Shown: in pieces, positions 36,385 to 47,000 of the stretch
How the letters are laid out: the number at the start of each line of letters is the position of its first letter
Numbering within the stretch: the first letter of the stretch is position 1
Source of the DNA: Ch67 sp964491665
Lineage (GTDB): Bacteria; Pseudomonadota; Gammaproteobacteria; Pseudomonadales; Ketobacteraceae
Assembly: GCA_964491665.1 (NCBI GenBank)
Contig: CAZBII010000006.1
Location: forward strand, 1-64,000
Length of the DNA: 64,000 bases
Reading direction: 5' to 3'
Notes under the pieces: model-generated
Databases searched by the model: none
What the model was told of the DNA's origin: nothing
Seen by the model: only the letters and a program-made list of their open reading frames with translations
Made by a program: the position numbers and the translations under genes

Positions 36385-39300
36385 ATGACCCTGATCCTGC
36401 TGCACTCACCGGTGCCCGCGACCCCCGCCGACCCCGATCCGCGCCTGTCCCAGGCCAAGTTCGAGCGCACGCACATGTTCGCCGGCCGCTTTCTGGGCGA
36501 AAAGGAATTCGACGACGAACAGGAATATGCCGACCTGCGGCTGGCCTCGCTGCTGCGGGGTCGCCCCGCCGGCATCGTGCACGGGCTGGAAGTGAACCTG
36601 GGGCCACAAGGCGTGAAGGGGACGGGCGTCAACGTCAGCGCCGGTCTGGCCCTGGACGGCCAGGGCCGGGTGGTGAGCCTGCACTATCCCCTGCGCATCG
36701 AGTGGCAGTATCTGATCAGCAGCTGGCAGGGCGCCAACGCCCTCAGCGACGCCAGCGGCATCTTCTACCTGCTGCTGCAGCGGGCCAGCCGCGATGTCGA
36801 CGCCGGCATCGCCGATCCCTGCCAGCGCCTCGACCTCGACCCGTCCCGCGATTCCCGGCTGGAAGTCACATCGTTCCTGCGCCTGCAGCGGCTGAATCTG
36901 GCGCCGGGCGCCCTCGGCACACCGCAGGAGCAGGTGGAAAACCATGTGGCCGCCGACCGGGTGGATGGCCAGTTCCTGCGCCAGTTCAACGCGGCAGTGC
37001 CCCTGGCCCTGCTGGCGATCGAACCGATTCCGCCGGCCGACCGGGTGAGCGGTGACAGCGGCTTCCGCCCCAAATGGCTGTCGCAGGAAGCCGGCCGTTA
37101 TGAAGCCGTGCGCAACGGCGGATACCGGGTGCTGCTGAACCAGGTCAGCGCCGCCATGCGCCGGGTGATGCAGGCCGCCGCCGGCCAGGTGCACAACGAT
37201 GCCTTCCAGCTGCCGGCCTTTCTCGAAGCCAACCTGAAGCTGGACTTCCTGCCCGCCGCCGGCCAGCTGCCGCTGGACTGGCTGCAGAACCCTGCCGCCA
37301 CCCGCCCCAACCTGCTGTGGCTGAAATCCCACGTCGGCGTGGACATGGTGCCGGTGCCCGAGGAAGCCATCGCCGAACTGCTGGGCAACCATCTGGCGCG
37401 CCGCGTCATCGACCTGCGCCAGCCCGCCGGCGACAAGGTGCGTCTGCTGCTGGCGGTGAACGAACCCGACTACCGCCCCGACCTGCTCGACATCCCCCAG
37501 ACCGACGCCAAGCTGGAAGAAGACCTGTACCGTTTCCACCAGCGCGCCCACAACGCCTGGGTGCAGTGGAAAATGCAGTTCGACAAGCTGTACTACATCG
37601 AGCCGTCCAACGAGCCGCCGCTGGTGGATGCCACCCTGGCGCCGCTGGAAAAGGCCTATCTGGACCCGGCCCAGTTCCGCAAGGTGCTGGGCCTGCCCAA
37701 ACCGGAGCCGGTGCCGACCCGTCCGGAAGCCGTGTTCGAGGCCATCATCCGGCGCGCCGACGCCGAGCTGGACCCCGGCGACAATGACCTGCCCTATCCC
37801 TTCAGCAAGGGCGTGCCCACCATGCCGCTGTTCTATTCGCGCTGGCTGGACAACGAGGCGCCGCCCCTGCCCGCGCCGCCGGATGACGACGGCTACGTGG
37901 TGCAGTACGCCGTGGCGCTGGTGGAACTGGAAGCGATTGAAAACCAGATCCGCGCCCAGCGCAGCCGGGTGGAAAAAACCCGTGACCTGCTGCTGGTGAT
38001 GCGCCAGCAGCTGGATTCGCAGACCGTGGCGCTGGCCGCCCTGGCCGGCGGCGTGGCCGGTGACGGCAGCGGCCTGCAGGTGGCGCGCTGGCTGCCCTAC
38101 GCCAACATCGGCAATGCCGACCTGACCTCCAGCGCCAGCAACACCACACCGGTGAGCACGGCGCCGGTCAGCGTCGCCCCGGTCGCCGACAGCAGCGTGC
38201 GCAGCCGCGCCGCCAGCCTGATGGCATCCGCGCCGGCCCGGGCCAGCATGGCCACCAGCGCCACCGCCAAAGGCGTCAGCGGCAACCTGCTCAACAACGC
38301 CCTGGTCTCCAGTTCCAGCGCGGCCAAGGCCAACATCCTGCTCACCAGCAAGGCCAAAAGCTTCTCCGCCTTCGAACTGGGCATCAACAAATCGCGCCTG
38401 GAACAACTGGCCACCATCACCAAGACCGCCGTCGCCACCCCCGCCTTCGAGGCCAAGGAATACCGCTTCGGCGTGATCGAGCACATCGCGCCGGAAGTGA
38501 ACGAGTACGCCAAGGCCTATTTCGGCATGCGCGAACTGCTGGCCAGCCTGAAGGACCTGTTCGACGCCACCGACGCCAGCAGCCTGCGTGCACAGCTGCT
38601 CAAGGCCGGTGGCATCGCCGACGCCGTGCCGGTGGCGCCGGACCGCAAGCGCGACCTGCTGGCGTCGCTGAAGAATCTGGTGGCGGCATCCAGTTCCGCG
38701 CTGCAGAAGGAACAGCTGCTGAAAGTGGGCAAGATCCTGGAATCCGGCAACGCCACCGGCACCGCCAACAGCTTCGAGCGCAGCGGCCAGCTGGAAGCGC
38801 CGGAAGTGCTGGACGCCCAGGCCGGCGAGGCCGCGATCAAGGCCGGTACCGCTGCCGAAGCCGCCGCGCTGGCCGCCAATCCGCCCGCCACTGCCGCCGA
38901 GGCCGCCCGCATCAAGGCCGACACCATCGCCCGCCTGCGGCCGCTCTACCTCAGCCAGTACCGCTACAACGCCCTGTTCAAGGCCGGCAAGATCCTCACC
39001 CAGTGGATCGCCCTGTGCGAATCGCGCTACAACAACCTGGAGCGCAAGCTGCAGGGCAAGCTGCGGGAACAGTCGGTGCAGGTCGCCCATATCGACAAGC
39101 TGGCCGGCCTGATCCGCGAGGCCCGCGAGACCCTGGAAATCCGCGACCGCTTCCGCATCGAACAACTGGGCGACTACGGCGTGGCGCAGCGCCTGCTGGA
39201 CGAGGACTGGCGCCAGGTGTTCGCCGTCAATGAAAAGCGCACCCGCATCCTCACCACCGCCCTGCGCGGCCTGTACTACGTCCGCGTGCGCCCCACCCCG

Positions 39301-40326
39301 GTCAGCGCGCCGCTGCTGGACCCGCTGGAACTGCGCCACGGCAGCAGCGGCGACATCGTGCCCGGCTGCGACTGGACCGAGGACGTGGACCTGCCCGCCG
39401 CACTGGAACCCTTCTTCCAGGCAGTGTGCGAGATTCCCATGGACGACTGGGCGCGCCTGCAACCGTTCCGCCTGCGTCTGCCGCCGGTGGAGCAGTTCGG
39501 CTATCTGAACCAGCTGCGCCAGGCCCGCTTCAAGGCCCGCCCGCCGCTGGTGGCCACCACCGCCACGGCCACCAACACCCTGCAGGCCCGCCTGCAGACC
39601 GTGCAGATGCAGACCCGCGGCCTGCTGCAGCAGTGGTCCGCCAGCGCCCTGCCGCTGGTGAGTGTGGCCAGCGTGCAGCACCTGTCGGCGGCGGCGAAAG
39701 TGCTGTCGCTGGAGGATCTGGCGGGCATTTCCGGCCCCCTGCGCAAGCAAGCCCAGGACCTGCGCGACCAGCTGGAACACTGCTTCTTCTGCCTGCTGGA
39801 AAACATCAACCAGCTGCCCGGCTCGGTGCGCCTGCAATGGGGCCAGCTGGCGGAGGACGACCAGATCCGGGTGGAAGACGTGGCCTGGTGGCCGGGACTG
39901 GACCGCGCCGAGGCCGACGACTTCAACGCCACCCGCACCGCGTCGGAACTGGTGGCCTGGCTGTTCCGCCAGCTGGCCGCCGATGCCTCCGCCGCCAGCC
40001 GCGCCGCCGTGCGCAACATGATGCGGGCGCTGCTGATCCACGCCTCGCTGGGGGACCCGCAGGAAATCGTGCGCGGCACCGTGCATGTGCCGCCGCGCTT
40101 TGCCGGCCTGGGCGAGCGCCTGCAGGTGAAACTGAACCGCGCGCCGGCCGTGGGCACCCGCCTGCAACTGCTCAATGCCGAGCAGCAGCTGGTGGCCATG
40201 CTGGCGGTGGAAGACCACGGTCCGCAGGGCACGGAAGTGAGCATCGTGCAGCTGGTGCAGCCGGATGTGCGCATCAGCACCCGCTTCAGCGTGGTGGCCA
40301 ACAAACGCACGGCGCAGCTGGCGTGA
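36385..40326 (+). CDS. eCIS-associated giant protein 3 of a three-gene module family
   Basis: The 1313-residue protein opens with the same module (THMFAGRFLGEKEFDDEQEY, then GIVHGLEVNLG and SAGLALDGQGRVVSL). Long helical, Ala/Leu-rich parts follow, including a Ser/Ala/Thr-rich region around residues 560-660 and coiled-coil-like segments (residues 860-960). It is among the longest genes of the locus. It may be the tail fibre or arm, which would otherwise be missing here, but I see no carbohydrate-binding or receptor domain that would prove it. Confidence 0.55.
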   Translation: MTLILLHSPVPATPADPDPRLSQAKFERTHMFAGRFLGEKEFDDEQEYADLRLASLLRGRPAGIVHGLEVNLGPQGVKGTGVNVSAGLALDGQGRVVSLHYPLRIEWQYLISSWQGANALSDASGIFYLLLQRASRDVDAGIADPCQRLDLDPSRDSRLEVTSFLRLQRLNLAPGALGTPQEQVENHVAADRVDGQFLRQFNAAVPLALLAIEPIPPADRVSGDSGFRPKWLSQEAGRYEAVRNGGYRVLLNQVSAAMRRVMQAAAGQVHNDAFQLPAFLEANLKLDFLPAAGQLPLDWLQNPAATRPNLLWLKSHVGVDMVPVPEEAIAELLGNHLARRVIDLRQPAGDKVRLLLAVNEPDYRPDLLDIPQTDAKLEEDLYRFHQRAHNAWVQWKMQFDKLYYIEPSNEPPLVDATLAPLEKAYLDPAQFRKVLGLPKPEPVPTRPEAVFEAIIRRADAELDPGDNDLPYPFSKGVPTMPLFYSRWLDNEAPPLPAPPDDDGYVVQYAVALVELEAIENQIRAQRSRVEKTRDLLLVMRQQLDSQTVALAALAGGVAGDGSGLQVARWLPYANIGNADLTSSASNTTPVSTAPVSVAPVADSSVRSRAASLMASAPARASMATSATAKGVSGNLLNNALVSSSSAAKANILLTSKAKSFSAFELGINKSRLEQLATITKTAVATPAFEAKEYRFGVIEHIAPEVNEYAKAYFGMRELLASLKDLFDATDASSLRAQLLKAGGIADAVPVAPDRKRDLLASLKNLVAASSSALQKEQLLKVGKILESGNATGTANSFERSGQLEAPEVLDAQAGEAAIKAGTAAEAAALAANPPATAAEAARIKADTIARLRPLYLSQYRYNALFKAGKILTQWIALCESRYNNLERKLQGKLREQSVQVAHIDKLAGLIREARETLEIRDRFRIEQLGDYGVAQRLLDEDWRQVFAVNEKRTRILTTALRGLYYVRVRPTPVSAPLLDPLELRHGSSGDIVPGCDWTEDVDLPAALEPFFQAVCEIPMDDWARLQPFRLRLPPVEQFGYLNQLRQARFKARPPLVATTATATNTLQARLQTVQMQTRGLLQQWSASALPLVSVASVQHLSAAAKVLSLEDLAGISGPLRKQAQDLRDQLEHCFFCLLENINQLPGSVRLQWGQLAEDDQIRVEDVAWWPGLDRAEADDFNATRTASELVAWLFRQLAADASAASRAAVRNMMRALLIHASLGDPQEIVRGTVHVPPRFAGLGERLQVKLNRAPAVGTRLQLLNAEQQLVAMLAVEDHGPQGTEVSIVQLVQPDVRISTRFSVVANKRTAQLA

Positions 40327-40338
40327 GGACTCACTGAC

Positions 40339-42006
40339 ATGGCCCGCCTGCAACCCGATGCCGTCGCCATCCAGCGCCTGGCTCTACGCATGGTCATGCG
40401 GGGCGAGGCGGCGGCGCGCGAACAGGCAAGCGCCGTGCAGCAGGAACTGGCCTGGGCCGACTGGCCGGAAGCACCCGGTGACAGCTGGGTGTTCGTGCGC
40501 CAAGTGCAGGTCCGCGCCAGCCGTGCGCAGCTGCGGGAACAGGTGGTGCAGCAGGCCCGCCGGCAGGTGCAGTCCGGCGGCGGTGCCGACGTGGTGCGCT
40601 TCGCCAGCCTGACCGATCTGCTGGCCGCCCTGCTGCTGGATCTGCGACAGGGGGTGGCGGCGCAGCGCTGGTACTGGCAGCAGTGGGCGCCCCTGTTCCG
40701 GCTGCCGGTGGGCGTCGCCCTGGTGCAACTGCTGGCGGAGCATGCCGAGCAGCTGCCCGCCGTCGCTGCCCGGCTGGCGCAGCAGCGGCAACTGGCTTAC
40801 ATCTGGCAGGCTCTGGACGCAGCAGGCGCTCACCAACTGGCGCGGGAACTGGCCTGGCGCAGCGGTTTTGTCTGGCCGGAAAAGCGGCCTGCTGCAGCGG
40901 AGCCCGCACCTTTCGTGGCCGGCCTGCCGCTGATTCCCTCCGGTTTGCTGCAACGCTGGGGACCGGTCCTGCAGCCGCTGCCGCCGGCGGATACGCGCCG
41001 CCGCCTGGGTCTGTTGCTGCTGGCGCAGGAATGCACCCCGCTGGCGCTGCAGCGGGCACCGCAGCAGACCCTCGCGGCGCTGGAGCAGCAGCTGACGGGC
41101 CGGGAATCCGCACGGCGACCGGTCCAGTCCGCTCCGGGCTCCACCGCAACCGGCAGCGCGACGCAACCGCCACTGGCCGCCGCCCGCGCCGCTGCTACAC
41201 ACACACCTTCAGAAGCCGGCTCAGTTTCAGAGCAGCCCGCCACGGAAGCAGGCGCTCACTTCAGAACACCGACCACCCCGGCGACCCCGCACGCCGGACA
41301 CACTTTCCCGGCTGACAGCGGCGCGTCCGATCCGCTGCCGCCCCGCCGGACCGCGCCAGCGCCTGCCGCCGCTACCGATACGTCCGTGGCAATCACCGCC
41401 GGCACGCCATCCGCCACGGGCTCGAAGCCGGAGCACAACCCGGCCCGCCCCCCGCAGACCGGTGCCGCCACCCAGCTCGCCCGCCAGCTGGCGGATGCCC
41501 GCGTCCAGTCCAGCAGCGCCCCCGACGCCAGTCCCGATCCGGACTTCGCCCACTTCACCACCACCCAGGGCGGCCTGCTCTACCTGCTCAATTTCCTCAA
41601 CCGGCCCGAGGCGCAGACCCTGCTGGGGGATTTCTGGGAACAGCTGCCCGGCGGCTGGGCCTGGCTGGCGCGGCTGGGACGGGAGCTGGGTCTGGACCTG
41701 ACCGATCCGCTGGCGGACTACCTCGCCATCCAGTTGGGACTTACTCGCGGCACCGACCTTGCCACGCTTGCGCCACTGCCCGCCCGCACTGAACTGCTGG
41801 CACTGGCCGAACACTGGTACGGCCGGGCCGGACTCTGGACCCCGGCACTGCTGCGGCTGGACGCCCGCATCCGCGCCACCCCCAGCCATCTCGACCTGTA
41901 TGCCCCGCTCAATGCCGTGCAGCTGCCGCTGCGGCTGGCGGGGCTGGACTTCAACCCCGGCTGGCTGCCCTGGCTCGGCCGGGTCGTCACCTTCCACTAC
42001 GACTGA
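40339..42006 (+). CDS. Tape-measure-like CIS protein (CIS_TMP type), short
   Basis: The 555-residue protein has a charged helical N-terminus (LRMVMRGEAAAREQASAVQQ, RAQLREQVVQQARRQVQSGG), a Pro/Ala/Thr-rich linker (about 255-400), and a C-terminal domain TTQGGLLYLLNFLNRPE, then LGLDLTDPLADYLAIQLGL. This order resembles proteins annotated as contractile injection system tape measure protein. They sit next to the AAA+ ATPase, as here. At 555 residues it is short for a ruler, so the name is tentative. Confidence 0.55.
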   Translation: MARLQPDAVAIQRLALRMVMRGEAAAREQASAVQQELAWADWPEAPGDSWVFVRQVQVRASRAQLREQVVQQARRQVQSGGGADVVRFASLTDLLAALLLDLRQGVAAQRWYWQQWAPLFRLPVGVALVQLLAEHAEQLPAVAARLAQQRQLAYIWQALDAAGAHQLARELAWRSGFVWPEKRPAAAEPAPFVAGLPLIPSGLLQRWGPVLQPLPPADTRRRLGLLLLAQECTPLALQRAPQQTLAALEQQLTGRESARRPVQSAPGSTATGSATQPPLAAARAAATHTPSEAGSVSEQPATEAGAHFRTPTTPATPHAGHTFPADSGASDPLPPRRTAPAPAAATDTSVAITAGTPSATGSKPEHNPARPPQTGAATQLARQLADARVQSSSAPDASPDPDFAHFTTTQGGLLYLLNFLNRPEAQTLLGDFWEQLPGGWAWLARLGRELGLDLTDPLADYLAIQLGLTRGTDLATLAPLPARTELLALAEHWYGRAGLWTPALLRLDARIRATPSHLDLYAPLNAVQLPLRLAGLDFNPGWLPWLGRVVTFHYD

Positions 42007-42020
42007 ACAGGACGCCCGCC

Positions 42021-44039
42021 ATGGCCGAACCCGTCACCCGCCTGCTTCCCACCGCCCTGCGCCAGCCGCTGGGGCCGCTGGTGCGCATCGGTCTGGCGCG
42101 CTTCTGGCAGCAGACCATGGCCGACGACACCGAACTGGCCGACCAATTGCTGGAACAGGCGGCGCAGCAGCTGGGACTGGACAGCGCGCCAGCCTGGTCG
42201 CAGATCCGCGACGCCAGCGCCCGCCAGCTGCACAGCCAGCCCGGCCCGTTTGGCCGCTGGGTGCGGGAACACCAGATCGACCTGCCGCAGGCCTTTCTGC
42301 TGGCGCTGGCCGGCAGTGCCGAGTCCGATTACCTGATCACCGTCACCCTGGCAGAACTGCAGGCGCCCAATCCCGGCAACCGGCTGGCGGTGCATCTGGC
42401 GCTGGCCATCCTCGACGAACTGTTTAGCCCTGGCAGTCTGGACGCCCTCGATCTGGCCGCCACCCCGCTGCTGCAGCAACAGCTGCTGGCCACCGACGGC
42501 AACGGCCCGCTGGCCCTGCGCCAGCTGCGCATCGAACCGGCCCTGTGGTCGGTGCTGTGCGGACGCCCCGCCCTCTGGCCCGGCTGCCGCGCCCTGCCGC
42601 TGGAGCAGCGCGAACTGCTGCCCCGCGCCATCCGCCGCGAACTGCCCCATCTGGCCACCCTGGTGGGCAAGGGCGAAGTGCGCGGCCTGGCCATTCGCGG
42701 CAACAGCAGCAGCGGCCGCCGCGCCCTGGCCGCCGAACTGGGACAGCTGCTGGGCCTCACCGCCATCGAAGCCCCCGCCGACCTGTGGCAACCCGGCAGC
42801 GCCTTCCCCCTGGCCTGCCAGCTGGCGGGCTGGCTGCCGGTAATCGTCCCCGCCAGCGACGCCACCGCGCTGCCGGCAGTGCACCCCGCCATTCCCTGGG
42901 TGGCCATCCTCGGCATGAACGACACCGTGGCCGGGCAGGACATGCTGGATGTGGAACTGGGAGTACCGGACGAAAGCGAACGGCGCGAACTCTGGCTGCG
43001 CCTGCTGGGCCGACCGGAACAGGACCGCCTCACTCAAAACAGCCCCGATCTGGCGGCGCTGGCCACTGCCGCCGCCAGCGCCCGCCTCAGCGGCCCGGTG
43101 ATCCAGCGCGTGGCCCGCAACGCCCGCCTGCGCGCCGAGCAGGGCCGCACCGCACTCAACGCCGGCCACATCGCCCAGGCCCGCCGCGATCTGGGGGTGG
43201 ACAAGCTGCGCCTGCTGGCCCAGCCCGTCACCCGGCAGGTCCCGCGCGACGCCATCGTCTTTCCGCCACTGGTGGAGCAAACCCTGCAGGACTTCATCAC
43301 CCGCTGCCACCAGCGCGAATCCGTCTGGCAGGATCTGGGCGTAACCCTGCAGGCCAGCCGCAATCCCGGCCTGCGCGCCCTGTTCGTCGGCGACAGCGGC
43401 ACCGGCAAAACCCTCGCCGCCAGCTACGTCGCCACCGCCCTGGGCGCACCGCTCTACCGCGTCGACCTGGCCGCCATCATGAACAAGTACGTGGGCGAGA
43501 GTGAGAAGAACCTGGGCATCCTGCTGGATCTGGCCGCCGCCGCCGACGCCCTGCTGCTGTTCGACGAAGCCGACTCGCTGTTCGGCCGCCGCACCGACGC
43601 CAAGCAGAGCGGCGAGCGTTACGCCAACATGCTCACCAATTTCCTGCTGACGCGAATCGAAAACCATCCCGGCATCGCCATCCTCACCACCAACAGCCGC
43701 GAACGCATCGACAGCGCCTTCACCCGCCGGCTCGATGTCATCGTCGATTTTCCCCTGCCGGGTTTCACCGAGCGGCTGGGACTGTGGCAGAGCCACTTCG
43801 GCGCCCGCAGCCCCGGCGACAACCTGTGCCGCACCCTGGCCAGTTACTGCGACCTGTCCGGCGGCCAGATCCGCAACGTGGTGCTCACCGCCGCGGCCGG
43901 CAGCCCGGCGTCCCAGCCGGTGTCCACCCGCGCCCTGCTGCACGCGCTGCAGCGCGAATACCAGAAGCAGGGCCGCGCCCTGCCCGGCCAGCTGGCGCAA
44001 CTCGACAGCGCCGCTTCCACCGCATCCACAGGGAGATAA
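42021..44039 (+). CDS. AAA+ ATPase of the eCIS (Afp15/Pvc15 type)
   Basis: The 672-residue protein has a degenerate N-terminal ATPase-like half and an active C-terminal AAA+ domain: Walker A GDSGTGKT (Lys463), Walker B LLLFDEADSLFG (Asp515, Glu516), sensor 1 TTN and an arginine-finger region DSAFTRRLDVIVDF. In Afp/PVC systems this ATPase is needed for particle assembly or cargo loading. It directly precedes the candidate cargo, with a 6-bp gap. Confidence 0.93.
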   Translation: MAEPVTRLLPTALRQPLGPLVRIGLARFWQQTMADDTELADQLLEQAAQQLGLDSAPAWSQIRDASARQLHSQPGPFGRWVREHQIDLPQAFLLALAGSAESDYLITVTLAELQAPNPGNRLAVHLALAILDELFSPGSLDALDLAATPLLQQQLLATDGNGPLALRQLRIEPALWSVLCGRPALWPGCRALPLEQRELLPRAIRRELPHLATLVGKGEVRGLAIRGNSSSGRRALAAELGQLLGLTAIEAPADLWQPGSAFPLACQLAGWLPVIVPASDATALPAVHPAIPWVAILGMNDTVAGQDMLDVELGVPDESERRELWLRLLGRPEQDRLTQNSPDLAALATAAASARLSGPVIQRVARNARLRAEQGRTALNAGHIAQARRDLGVDKLRLLAQPVTRQVPRDAIVFPPLVEQTLQDFITRCHQRESVWQDLGVTLQASRNPGLRALFVGDSGTGKTLAASYVATALGAPLYRVDLAAIMNKYVGESEKNLGILLDLAAAADALLLFDEADSLFGRRTDAKQSGERYANMLTNFLLTRIENHPGIAILTTNSRERIDSAFTRRLDVIVDFPLPGFTERLGLWQSHFGARSPGDNLCRTLASYCDLSGGQIRNVVLTAAAGSPASQPVSTRALLHALQREYQKQGRALPGQLAQLDSAASTASTGR

Positions 44040-44045
44040 AAAATC

Positions 44046-47000
44046 ATGTCCACCCTGTCACCCAGCCTGCAGAAAAAGACCGCCCGCCGCGCCGCTGCGC
44101 CGTCACGCGCGAACGAGGAAAAAAAGGCGCAGAAGGCTGCCTACCTGCAACGCAAGATGTCTGTGAGCCAGCCCCACGACAAGGAAGAACAGGAAGCCGA
44201 TCAGGTGGCGAAGGAAGTGGCGCGCGCGCCAAAAGACACGGCGACCGGTCCGCAGGAAGACAAGGAAATGATTTCCAGCAAGCCGGTGCCCAGCGCGCAG
44301 CGCCTGTTGCGGCGTCTGAACCGTGCGGTGGCGCGTGCGGCCAAACCGGAGGAAGAAGAACAGAAACCGGCGCGGGCCAAACTGAACCGGGCGAAAAAAC
44401 CGGACGAGGAGAAAAAAGCCCAGCGCTCGGTGGAAACGGAAGACCGCGAGAAGGACAAGGCCGGCCCCGTGCAGAAAAAACTCCACCGCAAGGACAGCGC
44501 GCCGCAGCCCGCCGCGCCCGGCCAGGAGAAGGAAAAAACACCCCCGGCACAACGCCTGCAACGCAAGGCCGACGCCGCGAAGCCGGAGGAAGAACAGCAG
44601 AAAACCGCCGCCCGCGTGCAGCGCAAAACCGAAGCAGCCAAACCGGACGAGCAGCAGGCGCAGCGAGCCCTGATGCGCGCGGAGGACGAGTCGACCGCCA
44701 CCCAGACGTCCGCCCCGCAGGAAGAACAAGCAGAAGAACCGCAGGCCACCGCCGACACCACCGAGGCGCAACCGTCGGTGGAAGAGCGCATCGAACAAAC
44801 CCGTGGCCAGGGCGCGCCCCTGTCCGAAGCCGTGCTGCGCGACATGGAAAAGCAGTTCGGCCAGAGTCTGGCGCACGTCATCATCCACAACGACCAGAAC
44901 GCCGCCGAACTGTGCAAGGAACTGAACGCGCGCGCCTTCACCGTCGGCAGCGATATTTATTTTGCGCCGGGTGAATATGCGCCCGAGACCGATCAGGGCC
45001 GCGAACTGCTGGCCCACGAAATGACGCATGTGGTGCAGCAGGGTGGCGGTATCCAGCAGAAGCGCAGGATTTCCCGCAAGCCCGCTGGCGCCGCTGCCGG
45101 CGGCGACAAGACGTTCGAAGTCACTGAGCCGCTGGAAATTCCGCCCATCAAGTCGCGACACGCGCTGCGCTATCAGGGCATGGCGCGCGCCGGCAAACTC
45201 GAGCGGCAGAAAGGCAGCGTCAGCGCCAATCGCGACACCGCCCAGCGCGACGAGTGGAAGAAGGTCAAACCCAACCTGAAAAAGATCGACGCCGACCAGC
45301 GCCCCAACGCCGCCAACGGCTGGAAAATCACGCTCGACATGGCCGGCAAGAAGGAAGACATTTCCGCCGGCGACGAGGAAGGCCTGCTGGAAAAACTGCG
45401 CATTCCCGCGTGGGATCGCGCCGGCAAGCCCGCCACCTATCAGGTGGATCACATCGTCGAGCACCAGCTGGGCGGCGAGGACGCGCTCAACAACATGGAG
45501 CTGCTCAACTCCTCCCACAACGGCAGCGTCGGTTCATCGTTCCGTGGTGAAATCCGCGACGCCGTGCAGCGCACCATCGACAAGCTCAAGGCCGGCGACC
45601 CGCGCCTGCAGGGTTTCGGCACCGCATCCACCAAACCGGCGGCGCAAACCATCCTCGACAACTGCGTCACCCAATTCAAAAAAGTCGCGGCCACAGGCGG
45701 ACACCAGCGCCGACGCGAGGAAGGCGGCAGCACCTTCTGGAGCCGCGAGGACATCACCGATCTGGCACCGGTGCTGGACAAGCTGAATGATTCCGCCCGC
45801 GAACTGAAGGGTTCGGCGTCGCAGTTTTCGGTACTGTCGCCCACCGGCGGTCTGGTGATCGTGAAGCTGCCGCACGGTGCCAAGGCCACCACGTTCCAGG
45901 TGGAAGGGTCGAAGAAAAAAGCGCTGTCGGGATTCAAAATCCAGCAGGTTGTTCTTGAGCAGAGCTATAACGCAAAGCAGCCCAACGAGAAAGTTGGCGA
46001 CCTTAGTGTCGAACTGGATCTAGGCCCCAAGGTCAAGGTGACCAACGATCAAGGCGCTTACAATATCCCGCTCTTCAGGCATGAAGACGTCGCGTTTGCC
46101 GGGCGCATTACCAATGACAACCTCGACAAGATTGTACCCACAACGGTGGACCTCAAAGGCGCCAGCCCGGTAGACCTGAGCGGCTTCAGCGTCACGCGCG
46201 GACTGGCCGCCACCGCAATGCTGAAACCGACCCATCCGCTGCTGGAAGGTTTCTCGGTGCCGGGCCAGATCGTCAACGGCAAGCTCGGCATCTTCCACAC
46301 CTTCGACGCCAGTGCGCTGGCGCGCAAACTGCCGCTGCCCGGCGTCACCGTCAACGACGCCACCATCACCCTCGGTTTCGACGGCGAGGATCTGAGCGTC
46401 AGCGGCGACATCCAGTTTGCCATCCGCAATTTCGGTGAAGGCTCACTGGCGGCGGAACTGGATTCCGACGGCAACTTCGGTCTGTCCGGCCGCTTCAGCG
46501 CCGACACGCGCCTGTTTGATCAGGCAGAGCTGCAGATGGGCTATCGCAGCGCCAGCGGTTTCAGCATCAGCGGCACACTGGCGATCACCAGCCCCGACAA
46601 GATCAAGGGCATCCGCAGCGCGTCGATCACTGCCAGCTACAACGCCGGCGCCTTTGCGGCGACCGGTACGGTGGAACCCAACATCCCCGGCATCCAGCAG
46701 GCCGGTCTCACCGTGGCCTATTCCGAGGCCGACGGCCTCACCATCGGCGGCAACCTGCAGCTGGCTTCCAATCCCGCGATCCGCTCCGGCTCCATCGACG
46801 TCACCGTCAACAAGCGCGGCGACGCCTGGAAAGTGCGCGCCAGCGGCACCGCGCAACCGGCCATTCCCGGCGTCGACTCGCAACTCACCGTGTCCTACGA
46901 CGACGGCGCCTTCACGGCAGAATTCTCCGGCGCCTTCCGTCGTGGCCGGCTGGCGGGCACCGTCACTGTCGGCGCCAGCAACCGCGCGGTGGGCGACGAT

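Noticed and set aside
36406..40353. 1315-codon open frame on the minus strand opposite the giant eCIS gene
   Set aside because: It mirrors the plus-strand gene and is rich in Gly, Gln, Val and His from high-GC antisense codons. It has no ribosome-binding site and no recognisable domain, while the plus frame has a conserved module and good RBS.
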